Under the pieces are notes generated by a model that worked only from the letters and a program-made list of their open reading frames with translations, made no database searches and had not been told where the DNA came from. Source: Gerris lacustris (Eukaryota; Arthropoda; Insecta; Hemiptera; Gerridae). Taken from it: a stretch of DNA of 64,000 nt. The stretch spans positions 108,194,514-108,258,513 of the forward strand of contig OX578277.1 of the NCBI GenBank assembly GCA_951217055.1, given 5' to 3'. The position numbers were made by a program, and so were the translations under genes. Positions 1 through 10,500 of this stretch are shown in pieces; position 1 is the stretch's first letter; every line of letters begins with the position of its first letter.

Positions 1-254
1 TGTCGTTGGAAAGCTCTAAGAGTAGAGTAATTGTTGTTATATAAACTTTTATCATATTTTCATATATAAGGGGGGTAAAATGGAAAAAACACGTTTTTAT
101 GCTATTTTTTGACACAAATTGTAAAAATTTGACCCCTAAATGAACTCCAAAAATTCTGGCCAACGAACTCATCCTTTCTTTTGATGTTATTGACATTTTA
201 AAATTTGTTTGACATTTTTAAGTGCATCCTAAGGGGAGATATCGTATGGAGTGA

Positions 255-352
255 CACATATATACATACATATATACATACATATATACATATATATATA
301 CATACTTATATATATACATACATATATACATATATACATACATACATACATA
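255..352. repeat. TATACATA microsatellite
   Basis: An imperfect run of TATA/CATACATA units in non-coding AT-rich DNA. The stretch before it (1-254) shows no gene or recognisable element. Confidence 0.9.
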
Positions 353-532
353 AAAAAATGTGTTAAATTTTAGGAATCGATTCAGAATGGTCTAAAACGG
401 ATTTCCATGGAAAATTTTTTCAAAAATTCGCATTACATAAATTTTGAAGCCATTGCAATAGCGTAATTTTCTTTGAAAATTCGCTAATATACGTCTGAAT
501 CTATTATAAGCATTCCAACTCATTCCAACCCT

Positions 533-660
533 TCATGATATTTCTTTCTTCATGTTCCTGTCCACAGTTAATAGTTTTCCAAGATGTGTGAATTCCTGAA
601 CCTCTTCTATTCTGTCCTTGCCTAGTAATATATTTTCTCCGTTTGCGTTCATTCTTAAAA
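533..660 (-). pseudogene. non-LTR retrotransposon RT fragment (thumb region)
   Basis: Read on the minus strand, about 42 codons run from FLRMNANGENILL through IEEVQEFTHLGKLLTVD to a TGA. The pattern of hydrophobic strand, IEEVxxFxxLG, then T-D and a KKEI stretch is the conserved segment after the reverse transcriptase palm in CR1/RTE-type LINEs. There the usual form is F-x-Y-L-G-S. No other part of the element lies next to it, so it is a dead fragment. The exact clade cannot be set from this length. Confidence 0.6.
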
Positions 661-799
661 ATTTTTCTTAAACCTAACACATAGATATTAAAATCACGAA
701 CGTCTAAACTATCATAATACGATGACAATATAGGTTGTCAGAGAAGACCGAATTGGAGAGGTATGAAGTGGAACGTCCCGTTCCTAAATGTTAGGGTAA

Positions 800-1175
800 G
801 GCGGCTTTCACAATGCGTGCGAGACCGAGCGTGACCGATTCCGCTTGAGAAGCAAATACATGTATTAGCAATGTATTAGCATGGCTCTATTTACATTAAT
901 CGCTGAGTGAGACCGGGCCGAGCGAGTCCGAGCCGACTCGGGCGTTTTTTTCGAGCGTTTTTGTTAGCTAAGCGTTTTCGGCCGCCGAAAACGCTTAGCT
1001 AACAAAAACGCTCGAAAAAAACGCCCGAGTCGGCTCGGTCTCGCTCAGTCTCGCTCGGCCCGGTCTCCATCGGAGTTTAAAGTGAATAGACCCATGCTAA
1101 TACATGTATATGCTTCTCAAACGGAATTGGCCTTATTCGGTCTCGCTCGGTCTCGCACGCAGTGTGAAAGCCGCC
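800..1175. mobile_element. 376-bp fold-back MITE with TAA target duplication
   Basis: The element starts GGCGGCTTTCAC and ends GTGAAAGCCGCC, flanked on both sides by TAA (797-799 and 1176-1178). The arms pair over most of their length and meet at a GC-rich centre near 981 (TTTTCGGCCGCCGAAAA). The arms are rich in GAGACCGAGCG-type units, unlike the AT-rich surroundings. A 3-bp TAA/TTA duplication with GG-starting termini is typical of PIF/Harbinger MITEs; assignment is by that rule only. It has no coding capacity. Confidence 0.8.
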
Positions 1176-1178
1176 TAA

Positions 1179-1903
1179 AACACGTTCAGCGGTTTTGTCC
1201 AAAGCGGTTTTATCTTGCAGTTGACAGACTCAACCAAGCGTAGCTTGGAACAGCTGACAGAACTCAATATCAAGGTTGGTAACTGAACTGGTTTAAGTCA
1301 TCATTATGATGCTTTTCACTCTAACGATTCTTTCAAATAACTAAAACAGAGTTTATAACTTCACACAGGAGTATTAAAGTCACGAATCTTGTGAAAACCA
1401 ACGAAATAAAAACGTGTTAAGCTTTTTTTTCAATATCTTCCTATAAACTCGACAGAAAGGTGTTATTGAAAAAAAAAAGTTTTTTTTGTTTTATCTTTAC
1501 CTCGGTTATACTCGTGCATAGCAGTAGGAGAATGTTATTAATTTTAGTAAAAAAAAAATTGTGTTGGTTTTTGTTATGAAGTCTACCGTGATTGGTTCAA
1601 TTTGACTCCCCTGTCGATCTCATAAAACCAACGGTAGATGTTCTCGTTTCATCGTTTATCCATTTTATTTAGATTTTTCTCTAAGCTCCCATTTTTTTTA
1701 AGAGGAAAAGCTTTTATTCTCACTTCTCGTTATTTGTATTATATTTCAGTTAGATTTTTTTTATATTCAATATATTATTTAGATACTACTATAGACTGAA
1801 TTTTAATCTCTGTACAATTGTAGAACGTAAAATCAATGTTAGAAATAAAAAAAACCCAGCTGGATATTCGCAGTATAAAGCTGATAAAAATTCCTCACAC
1901 TAA
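1179..1903. other. intergenic AT-rich stretch, no gene seen
   Basis: Poly-A and poly-T runs and two related ACCAACG-containing phrases (about 1398 and 1628) are visible, but no coding pattern and no terminal repeats. Confidence 0.6.
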
Positions 1904-2133
1904 TACTCATGCCATTATACTTTGTTATTCTGACAGCGCGGGTGAAATCAGAAAAAAATGGGAGAGGAGCCAATGAGAACTCGAGATTTTTGCGGGTAAT
2001 AGGTCGGGCCAACTAGGCAAAAAAAAATATCACTGGATAACCTTAAGATAACCACCTAGTGGATTTAATTTTTCTCTCACATAGGTTGGCAAATATGAGC
2101 TGTCAGAATTACAAACTATAATGGCACGAGTAT
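1904..2133. mobile_element. family J hairpin repeat, copy 1
   Basis: The ends ATACTCATGCCATTATA and TATAATGGCACGAGTAT are near-perfect inverted repeats about 34 bp long that include CTGACAG/CTGTCAG. The inner part (GACAGCGCG, CTCGAGATTT, GTCGGGCCAA, CACTGGATAACC, CACCTAGTGG) recurs at 58057-58190, so this is a dispersed non-coding element rather than chance pairing. Confidence 0.6.
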
Positions 2134-2190
2134 AACCTAATTCCATATTTTAACATCTATTCCTTACACACTATGAATACATACGTGTTA

Positions 2191-2220
2191 GCCAATTTGT
2201 TTCACCCGAAACAAATTGGC
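2191..2220. repeat. 30-bp hairpin
   Basis: A perfect 13-bp stem GCCAATTTGTTTC with loop ACCC. No T-run follows directly, and no role is known. Confidence 0.7.
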
Positions 2221-2663
2221 AAACAATTAACGGATTTCGTGACGATTGATTCAATTTTAACCTACTCCAATAATTAATATCCAAGATTATCATCTACTAA
2301 ATTTCAGATGATAAGAACCAGTGTTGAAAATACGCAAGATTAGAAAAATTATTAAACAACTAAAAACTTTTTAAAATAACTTTAATTCAATGGAAATAGA
2401 GTAATGTTATTCAGGACAAACCAATTTTAAAAGATATTTATGCTAAATCTAGAATTAATTATAATAAAATAAAATTATAATTATTAATAATAATTATGCT
2501 AAAAATGGACCGTAAAAATAGTGGGCATATATTTATACGAAAAAAAGTAACTGTACTGTTATAAAATTAAGGATATAATATTTTAATATTCCAAAGAGGA
2601 CAGTTATGGCAGAGATTAGGAAGTGAAAAAGCGGATCTGAACACGCCACTGTCAGAAAAAAAA

Positions 2664-2735
<72 letters not shown>

Positions 2736-3486
2736 AGAGATTTGTGTGTCTGAATTTAATATTTCGTTCTTTTTCGTGAAGATAATACTTTGTTAATAAA
2801 AAGAAGAGACGTGTTTTAAAATTAAAATGCTTTAAAAAAATGTGGATCTATATTTAGAAGTTAGGAGTGAACTTCTTTTTTTTCATAGTAGCGGTGTTTT
2901 AGTCAACACTGTTTATGTTTAATGGATGAGGTTCCTGTGAAGTTTTCCCCTCTGTTATTTCTAAAAGTAGATATACTATGCGGACTTCAGAGACACGCAG
3001 AGCTGCCAATCCCTCGAGAATAATACACTTAGTTAGTTTTTGTCCACAAATGTTACTTAATGACTCTCTTATTGCCTCATTTTTTTCTTATGTTATTATG
3101 TTGTGGTATTACATTCAAAGTAGGAGTAGGATATACGTATACAATTACATGTAAACTCGGCATTAGTGTTTTATATAAAATAAAAACATTTATATTTAAG
3201 CTAGACCCAGCATTTATAATCATTTTAATTTAAAAAATGTTATGACTATGGATCCCCGGAAATACAGATAATAAAGAAGTTATTTATGTCAATATTAAAT
3301 AAAATAAGAAGTTTTTTTCATATAATTTATTACTTTCAATTCCATTTTGCAATTAGTGAAAAAGATAACAGTTTTGATTTAGTGACATGGATTATCATGA
3401 GAGGAGAGGCTACCCAACTACCCAACCCAGTGATAGTACTCCTGTCGAGCATAAAATTAATTTAGAGCATCGCTTAAGGTTGTGAA
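2221..3486. other. non-coding stretch with a (TA)n run
   Basis: The one clear feature is an uninterrupted (TA)n microsatellite of about 67 bp at 2666-2732. The rest is AT-rich without a coding pattern or terminal repeats. Confidence 0.65.
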
Positions 3487-4100
3487 CTATAGTAGCAGGT
3501 CACGAAGCCAATGCCTCTTCAGCCGGCGGGGTGGTTGGTCAGGGATATGACGGGATGCCATGGATTTGACTAAAGGATTAGGATGGTGATTTAGGTTTTC
3601 ATGAAATTTTATATAGCGGAAAGAAGCGAGGTCATGTGCAAAAGGAATTTTAAGGTCGTGGTGAATTGTAAGGTTAGAAACGTATGATGGGGAATTGGTG
3701 ATTTCGAAGGATCTTTGATTGAAGGGATTGGAGTCTAGGAATTTGAGCGCTTGGTGCAACCCCATGGCTCAATTCCATTGGTCCAAATGGGTTTAAAGAT
3801 TGAATTGTAAATAAGGATCTTATTATAAAGGGATAGGTGGTATCTTTGGTCGAGGAGTCGCAAAAGGAGTTTATATCGTCTGTTAGTGTTCGTACGTTTA
3901 GTTTTGGGAGGTGAGAGTTGTAAGGGAGAATCAAGGTCTTCTAGGATGACATTTACATGTTCAAGGTCAAATATCCGAATTGGGTTTAAAAAGATCCGAG
4001 AGGTGAAGGGAAAAATGATCGGCTCTTTCTTTTTGGGATTTAGATCAAGTATTGTCACTTCTGAGGAGAGGAGATGAAATTCTTTTGAAGGAAAGAACAT
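3487..4100 (-). pseudogene. jockey-clade LINE reverse transcriptase, C-terminal remnant
   Basis: Three overlapping minus-strand reading pieces in different frames give the 3' half of a jockey-type ORF2. In order they show the region before the connection (NRRYKLLLRLLDQRYHLSL), the YNKILIYNSIFKPIWTNGIE block matching the family's K-x-x-IYK-x-I-x-P-x-W-x-YGI-x-LWGC motif, a RLQSLQSKILRN block, and a tail LKRHWLRDLL before a stop. At least two frameshifts separate the blocks. The catalytic palm and the endonuclease are absent, so the copy is 5'-truncated and dead. Confidence 0.75.
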
Positions 4101-4355
4101 TTTCTTTCCGAAAGGCTCCGTTTGGTTGCAGACCAGAGTGATTTGTCTTTAGTCGTCAGTTGGTTAGTATATTCTTCAAAAGTTTTACTTTTATAGTTTG
4201 TAAAGGCTTTTGCTGTCTTGTTAGTCTGTTGTACTAAAATGAAGTATTAAAGTATCTACTAAATAATGTTGTAAATAAGAATTAGAATTTTATTATGGAG
4301 TTATATTATCAGTCGAATGGCTGCAGATCAGTTAGTTTGTGATACTGTCAAACAA

Positions 4356-4952
4356 GCCCTACAATGTCAATCCTCTTGATCAAAACAACGCGTCAAGTGT
4401 GATTAATAGTCTAGGAACCCGTATGACACTTGAGTTAAGCCTTGACGGTGATTGATGGAAAGATTGAATGACTCAAGCGGCTGGACGGAGCGCTTGATAG
4501 TCTAGAGCAATTTGATCATGATCAACCCTTCCGTCAGTCACCTGCTCGACGCCAGCGATGGAGGACCGTCCGCTCGCTTCCGAAGGTTCGGACATCGTAG
4601 ATAATAATGCCGATCAAGAATTTATTAGCCTCCTCATTGATTTATATCGTGATAGTCCGGAGTTGTGGAAAGTTACACTCCTTCGACCAACGTCGTTTCC
4701 TCTGGATCTTTTTTTCCGCTTGAGAGCAACAACTGTCAATATGAGAAACCCAAAATCCTGATTCGAAACCATGGTATCTACACAATTCTGATTCACTACA
4801 GTCCAGGAGGAACAGTTCACTTGTCGAAAACTCCGCTACAATGAGTGTTGATGAAAATATTGATGGTATGCTTGATGCGCCCAAGGCTGCTTGAAGCATG
4901 TGTCAATCAGCTTGATGCGCTGTTTTGATCAAGCGGATTGATAGTGTAGGGC
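4356..4952. mobile_element. 597-bp TIR element carrying a MADF-like fragment
   Basis: The left end GCCCTACAATGTCAATCCTC and the reverse complement of the right end, GCCCTACACTATCAATCCGC, match for about 40 bp, continuing through TTGATCAAAACARCGCRTCAA. Short CTTGAT/TTGATCAAG words recur inside, as subterminal repeats do. Flanking CAA and CAG are an imperfect 3-bp duplication at best. The MADF-like reading frame inside suggests a deletion derivative of a PIF/Harbinger-type transposon, whose accessory protein carries this domain. No transposase remains. Confidence 0.65.
4558..4700 (+). pseudogene. MADF/Myb-SANT-like DNA-binding domain fragment
   Basis: From a possible ATG at 4558 the frame reads MEDRPLASEGSDI, then an acidic linker and FISLLIDLYRDSPELWKV. 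The last block fits the first helix of MADF domains (FI-x-LI-x-LYR-x-x-P-x-LW). The downstream helices expected of a full domain of about 80-90 residues do not follow, so it is truncated. It lies wholly inside the TIR element and is presumably its accessory gene remnant rather than a host gene. Confidence 0.4.
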
Positions 4953-5538
4953 CAGCTTTAGTTTGTAGAGAAATTAGCGAAAATAATCTGCCATTTATAA
5001 TGCCACATAGCTTCCTCGTGCATTGTAAAGATGTTTTGCTGTTACGACACATCATTGTATATTTTATTTTAATTTTTTCCTTTAAAAAAAAGAAAAAATT
5101 TGACAAAATTATTTTGTCTTAGATATAATATATTTATTAATGGGTTAATTGGTACATGTTTGGAACTTAATGCTAATAAACCGAAGTCCTAGTATAACGT
5201 AAATAGACAATGTTCTATTCATATCTTCACATTGATTTTACGTATCTATTTATTGAAGAAGAAAAAAAATCTCAATTCAATTGAGGAATATCTTCTATTT
5301 TTAGATAGAGGGGGATTCTTTTTTTAAAGCTCCGAACACTGATAACGATACGAAAAGGTATAAGATCGATATAAAATCACTTGGGTGAGATAGGTTGAAA
5401 GGGGGTGGGACCTTTGAGAGTTAAAAGGTTAAAGCCAGCTCGGTAGAATCCAACAGGTGGGTTCGGTCTCAAGTCTAAAGGGACAAGGGCTGAGAAACGT
5501 GACGGGCGGCAAAGCCTCGATCGCTAGCCAACGCCTCG
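4953..5538. other. non-coding stretch before an unassigned ORF
   Basis: 4953-5330 is AT-rich with nothing recognisable. From about 5390 the base composition rises (GGGGGTGGGACC, GTGACGGGCGGCAAAGCC) up to the ORF at 5539, but I see no known motif or RNA fold. Confidence 0.5.
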
Positions 5539-6009
5539 TTGTCTACCCCGCTAACAAATAAAGATCTACCTACTCACTTAAAAACTTGTGCCCCAAGTAC
5601 GGTTGAAATGTGGCAGGCGGCGGTGCGTCGTTTCCCGTCAACATTTGAAAGTCTCTCGCCTAAAAGCTTTACACACATAAAACAGCGAGTTCATGAAATA
5701 TGCAGCGCCTCCCTGTCACTAAGTTTAAAGGCAGAATACAAGCTTCTTCTCTTCCATATTGCATTTGGTCTTTATCTGATTTCAAGCATTGCTTGTGGTA
5801 AACATTCTATTAATATTCAGAACCTTGTAACTCTTATCAGTTTATACTTTGTTTTTATATCTCTTATCATAAACAACTGTCAAGATTTAATCATTGGGTT
5901 GCGTAAACATTTTCTTTTTCCTTCTGAGCTTACCGAAGGTAACGTAAGAAATGTGATCTTTCTGAAGAACGAAATTTTTCTTTATTCTCCGATTACAAAT
6001 ATTCCATGA
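5539..6009 (+). other. unassigned open reading frame of 156 codons
   Basis: The frame opens with TTG, so it may be part of an exon or of a transposon rather than a true start. The first 65 codons (LTNKDLPTHLKTCAPSTVE, EMWQAAVRRFPSTFESLSP) have more balanced base use than the surroundings. A hydrophobic stretch follows (KLLLFHIAFGLYLISSIACG, about residues 68-88). The last third runs into repeat family A from about 5921, so the stop is not a real gene end. I do not recognise the protein. A missing 5' exon of the channel gene is possible but nothing here proves it. Confidence 0.25.
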
Positions 6010-6505
6010 CAGAAATCCGTTTTAGACATCAGGGGACTTTTGGAGGATGTCTGTCTGTCGGTCTTCCGCTCAATATTTGCGAACAAACATATCTAAAAAA
6101 CTACTCGTCCGATTTTAATGAAATTTGTATGGTAGGTCATAAGTAGCTCATTGTTGGTCCCATATAAGTTTCATTTATTTATCTTCCATATGCGCACAAA
6201 CATACATTCATTTACACCTTTATCTTCAAAAGTGAGCATCTAATTTTTATGAGATTTGAATGGTTTGTCAAAAGTAGATGGCAGATAGCACCATATTAAT
6301 TTTAACCGTCTGCGCTCTTTAACTTTTGCATAATCGATACTTTAATTCATGTAAAAAATCCAAACAATTTTGACATTAAAAAAACGGGGAAAACAATAAA
6401 AATGAATTAGACAAAAATGGCAAGTAAAAGCATAAAACCAATATAGGTATATTAAGTGATGGGATGCGAGGAAGCTATGTGCCACACTAATTGGCAGTCT
6501 ATTCT
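5921..6505 (+). repeat. dispersed repeat family A, copy 1 (near full length)
   Basis: It starts with CTTCTGAGCTTACCGAAGGT and ends ATGTGCCACACTAATTGGCA. Between them are GTCTGTCTGTCGGTC, the CATTGTTGGTCCCATATAAG block, ATGCGCACAAACATACATT, and AACCGTCTGCGCTCTTTAAC. The same order recurs on both strands at seven other places in the window. It has no coding capacity and no obvious target duplication. Class unknown: the 5' end can form a small hairpin and neither end fits standard TIRs. Confidence 0.8.
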
Positions 6506-6865
6506 AAACAAATTTGATCGAAATGAGGGTATAAATATAAAAGTTTAAGCTTATATGCCATTTTGCATATAATTTTAAATCTCTCGATGATCGGAGAGAG
6601 AAAATATACATAATATTATGATATTATTTTCAAAATGGCTGCCACAAAAATAATGGCTTTTTAAGTCATATGTCATGTTGCATATGAAATTAAAGGACTT
6701 TTTGTGAAGGTAATGATTATTTGTCCCCGAACTACACGAGTTCGCAATGCAAGGCATGACTACTGACTATAGTATTTGCGTTATGAGTTGTGACTTTTGA
6801 TACTCAGATTGGCCAACCTAAATGAGGAAAAGAATAAAGCCACGAGTCCTGTGGCGACCTATAAT
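6506..6865. other. non-coding stretch
   Basis: A degenerate phrase (TATATGCCATTTTGCATAT, ATATGTCATGTTGCATATG) occurs twice about 110 bp apart. No gene is visible. Confidence 0.5.
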
Positions 6866-7012
6866 AATTATTAACTACGGGAGACATACAGAGAAAAATA
6901 GACCTCAGCACCAGGACTTGAACCACGGGCCTCCTATATTATCCGTTACAGGCGCTCTTACAAACTGAGCTCTACTGGAGAATGATTCTCTCTGTCGTTA
7001 CCGATACAAAGC
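6866..7012 (-). mobile_element. tRNA-like SINE (family E), left inverted copy
   Basis: On the minus strand an A-box-like AGCTCAGTTTGTAAGAGCG is followed about 35 bp on by a B box GTGGTTCAAGTCC, as in tRNA genes. The acceptor ends do not pair cleanly and the same unit recurs inverted at 7199-7347, so it is a tRNA-derived SINE, not a working tRNA gene. It ends with the GGAGACATACAGAGAAAAAT block shared with the other copies. Confidence 0.6.
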
Positions 7013-7157
7013 CCGAATCCAAGCTTTCAATCTTTTCTTCAAATCTAGCAAGCCAAATATTCACGGCAATAGAACTAGACCGAGAATTAACGCTTATAAT
7101 TATAAAGTACTCAATTAGTACCTGTACCTAGTACAATCAATTAGAAATTCAAATGTT

Positions 7158-7412
7158 TAAGTTTTAGGTAGTATTCATACTACGGAAAGATTTAATTTTT
7201 ACTTTGTATCGGTAACGACAGAGAAAAATCATTCTCTAGTACAGCTCAGTTGGTAAGAGCGCCTGTAACGGATATATAGGAGACCCGTGGTTCAAGTTCC
7301 GGTGCTGGAGTCAATTTTTCTCTGTATGTCTCCCGTAGTTAATGATAATTATAATTTGATTTAAAGTATGATTTAATCTTTCCGTAGTATGAATACTACC
7401 TAAAACTTAAAA
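7158..7412 (+). mobile_element. family E unit with terminal inverted repeats around a tRNA-like head
   Basis: The outer arms AGTTTTAGGTAGTATTCATA (7159 on) and their complement (ending about 7410) pair perfectly for over 30 bp. Between them lies a tRNA-like head: TAGTACAGCTCAGTTGGTAA, then B-box GTGGTTCAAGTTCC, then TTTTTCTCTGTATGTCTCCC. A shorter copy with the head deleted is at 46350-46490. The mix of TIR and Pol III-type head is unusual. It ends about 40 bp before the first exon of the channel gene. Confidence 0.6.
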
Positions 7413-7450
7413 AATTGTATATTAATTTTGTTTTTTTGTTGTTGTTTCAG

Positions 7451-7518
7451 GAAAGGACATGGAAGTATCGATATCATTATTTATAAACAGGGTCTCAGCT
7501 GTGGATGAAAACAAAGAG
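7451..7518 (+). CDS. channel exon: strand beta-1
   Basis: The acceptor TTGTTTCAG precedes GAAAGGACATGG and the donor GAG/GTAATA follows. The exon enters with two bases of a split codon (xGA) and reads KDMEVSISLFINRVSAVDEN plus KE, ending in phase 0, which fits the next exon exactly. The xSLFINxVSxVDE motif is the beta-1 strand of Cys-loop receptors. It is too short for ORF searches and was found by its motif. The exon before it must end with one base of a codon; no convincing candidate lies between 1 and 7440. Confidence 0.85.
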
Positions 7519-10500
7519 GTAATAACTACTTAGCATGTTTCATTGTAGTTCTTATATATAGTATATGCTTTAATTTTATCTTATCCATTTGACCTTTTAA
7601 CTGTTCACAACTAGAATTAGCTCTTCATCAAAATTGATCATTGGAATTATTCTAGACTGAGTTAAAGTAGTAAAAAACTATATCCACAATCCACAATAGC
7701 TTTATTTATACATATGCAGGTGGATCCTATTATGTAATAGCCGGAATTAGCCGTGTACATTGGGGTCAGCCGCACTCGGGCCTCAGGGTAAGGGGGGAAA
7801 ACTAAATATAAAAAAATAAATACTAAAGAATAAAAGATGAAGTAAGTTTATATTTGATTTATTATCATTATTATTATTTGAGACAAATGATGTTTAATGC
7901 TTATTAAGATGATATTATTAATATAAAGAATTTACTTTTAACATGAAGTGATGTTTATACAATTGGGTATTTTAGACAGTTAATGTTTTGTATTATCCTG
8001 TTACGTTTTGTCGGAATGCAACTTTCTTTAGTGTAAGTTTTTAAAATTGTGTAAATTTTTTTTACTAGCAAAATATGCCTGTACATGTACAGTACAGGGT
8101 GCCCCACCTAACACGATCCACTCAATATCTCCGGAATCTACTGCAGGAAGAAAGACGCGGTTTGCTGGGTTCTATGTTAACTTAAAATGCGCTTACAGAT
8201 AAAATGGTATGCACTTTAAGAGCTAAAATGTTCTGCACCAGTACTTATAATATAAAAAGTTAATAGGAAGACCTATTTTTAAGGCTAGAGTTAGATTCTA
8301 TGGCTTAAAATAAGAACTTTTTACTCATGGCATTCTTCCTCCAATCATTGAAGTTTCAAAATCTGAGTTTTCAACTCAAGTTTTACGGTTAAAATTGAAA
8401 GTCTAAGAAAAAATAAAAAGTACTTATTTTGAGCCATAAAATCAAAATTCATTCTTTAAAGTGTTCATTACAAGCAACTTTTTTCACATTTTCGTGCTGT
8501 ACTGAGTACTTTTTTAGTTAAATAAGTTGCTTATAAGGTATAAATTTAAAATATGAAGATTTAATTTCTCACCATAAGAAATATTAATTATTGAAATATT
8601 TTTCCTAGACCCATTATTTTAGATTAAAACTGAGTTGAAAACTCAAATTCCTAAACTTTAGTGCTTTCTAGAGGTTAAAATGATGCTCGGAGCAAAATAA
8701 TGCCAAGAGTAAAAAGTTCTAATTTTAAGCCATATCATCTAAATCCAGTCTTTAAAATGTCTTCCTGTTCGCCTTTTTCTTAACTTAAGTACTGCTGCTG
8801 AACATTTTAGCTCTCAAAGTGCTTAGCATCTGTAAGCACATTTTAAGTTAACATAGGACCCAGGAAACCGCGTCTTTCTGTCTGCAGTCTGCAGTAGTTC
8901 CGGAGACATTGAGTGGTTCATATGTTAGGTGGACACCATGTATATGATATGTATATAATATAGGAGAAAAAATAGTTGTTTTTTTATCATAAAATAATGC
9001 TTTTCATGTGTACAATGCCAACGAAACCCTTTTTACGTGAGACTTCACACACTAACCATTTATTATTTCTTTATTGTGAATTTTTTTAGGCTTCGTAGGC
9101 AAAACTGTAACGTATCCTCGACACTCAGTAGGGGTGGGTTTTACAGAGGATTAAGACACCAGATCATTATTTTTTTTATTGTAATGTAATAATTAAAATA
9201 ATTAACTCATAATCATAAAAACACAGGGTCAGGGAATGATTAGCCTCTAGGTAGAAGAGGGTAAAGAAATCATAATTCTTGAGAATATAAGAAAACCCTA
9301 TACTTTCTAGTTGAATATAATTAAATCCTATTAATCCTCAAATCGTAGCTGAAAATAATTAAATACTCATAATCCTGAGGTCGTAAAATAATAAACTAGC
9401 TTCTATAAAATTAAAATGGAGGCCTTCCCTATCTCAACCCTAAAAGAATAAATTATTTAGGCCTTCCTGGCTAAAATTAAGTGAACAATTTTAATTGATA
9501 CAAATAAAATGTACTTATATTATAAATTATAATAATAAAGTGGCCGGATAAGCCCCGTCCTGTAATGACTTAGGCTGTTAATCGAGACTAAAACAAAAAA
9601 AATAATAATAATGGCTTCCTAACCCCAATGTGGCTGATCTGGTATATTTGTAATTAACAATAAACAGTCAAACAGTCAAAATAAAATATTATCTGGATAG
9701 CATGGTGGTGGTGGTTGAAATTTAAAGATAAAATTTGGGGCAGGGTGGGGGAGCCAGCGTGGCCAAGCGGCTTAAGGCGCTCGCTCAGCTATCAATAAGT
9801 CGAGGCGACTCGAGGTCTGGGTTCGATCCCCGGCCATGATACTCTGGATTGCATCTATGAATCGAGGACGGAGCAGGGCGAGGGCCACCCCCTAAGGCCT
9901 AAGGGACACTTTTCCCCCACTCTTTGATGTGGGTCCGATCCGTGTCATGATGATATATATATAAATATTATAGGTCATAATTAGCTCATTGTTGGTCCCA
10001 TATAAGTTTCAACCATCTGCTCTAATTTGTTTTTCTTCCACATGCGCACAAACATACATTTATTTTCACCTATAGCTTCAAAAGTACTTATCTGATTTGT
10101 ATGAAACTTTTATAGTTTATTGAAAGTTGTCTGCAGATAGCCCTAGATTAATTTCAACCGTCTGCGCTCTTTAACTTTTGCTAAATTGATACTTTAATTT
10201 ATGTAAAAAAATCCAAACAATTTTGACAGATTAAAAAAACGGAGGAAACAATTAGACAACAATGGCTTGTAAAAGTATAAAATCAATAATGTACGTGATA
10301 GGATGCGAGGAAGCTATGTGCCACACTAATTGGCAGTCTATTTTCCTTTTTGTCTTTGTATGGCCATAGTTTCTATAATAGTTGACCGATTTTATTTCTG
10401 ATTGAGGCGCTTGAATCTCACACTAATGCTCTTTAAATTGATCATGTTTTATTTTATTAGTTCATCCTATATTTGTTGAGAACATGAGAGTAAACTTTTT

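Noticed and set aside
3886..4077. + strand frame of 63 codons
   Set aside because: It is a shadow of the jockey remnant on the opposite strand.
6905..7312. Two candidate tRNA genes (A and B boxes present on each strand)
   Set aside because: The acceptor stems do not pair properly and both lie in repeat units with shared flanks, so they are SINE heads.
9753..9840. tRNA-Leu or tRNA-Ser gene
   Set aside because: A and B boxes are good but the anticodon arm is not convincing, and a SINE body with a second copy at 37 kb follows.
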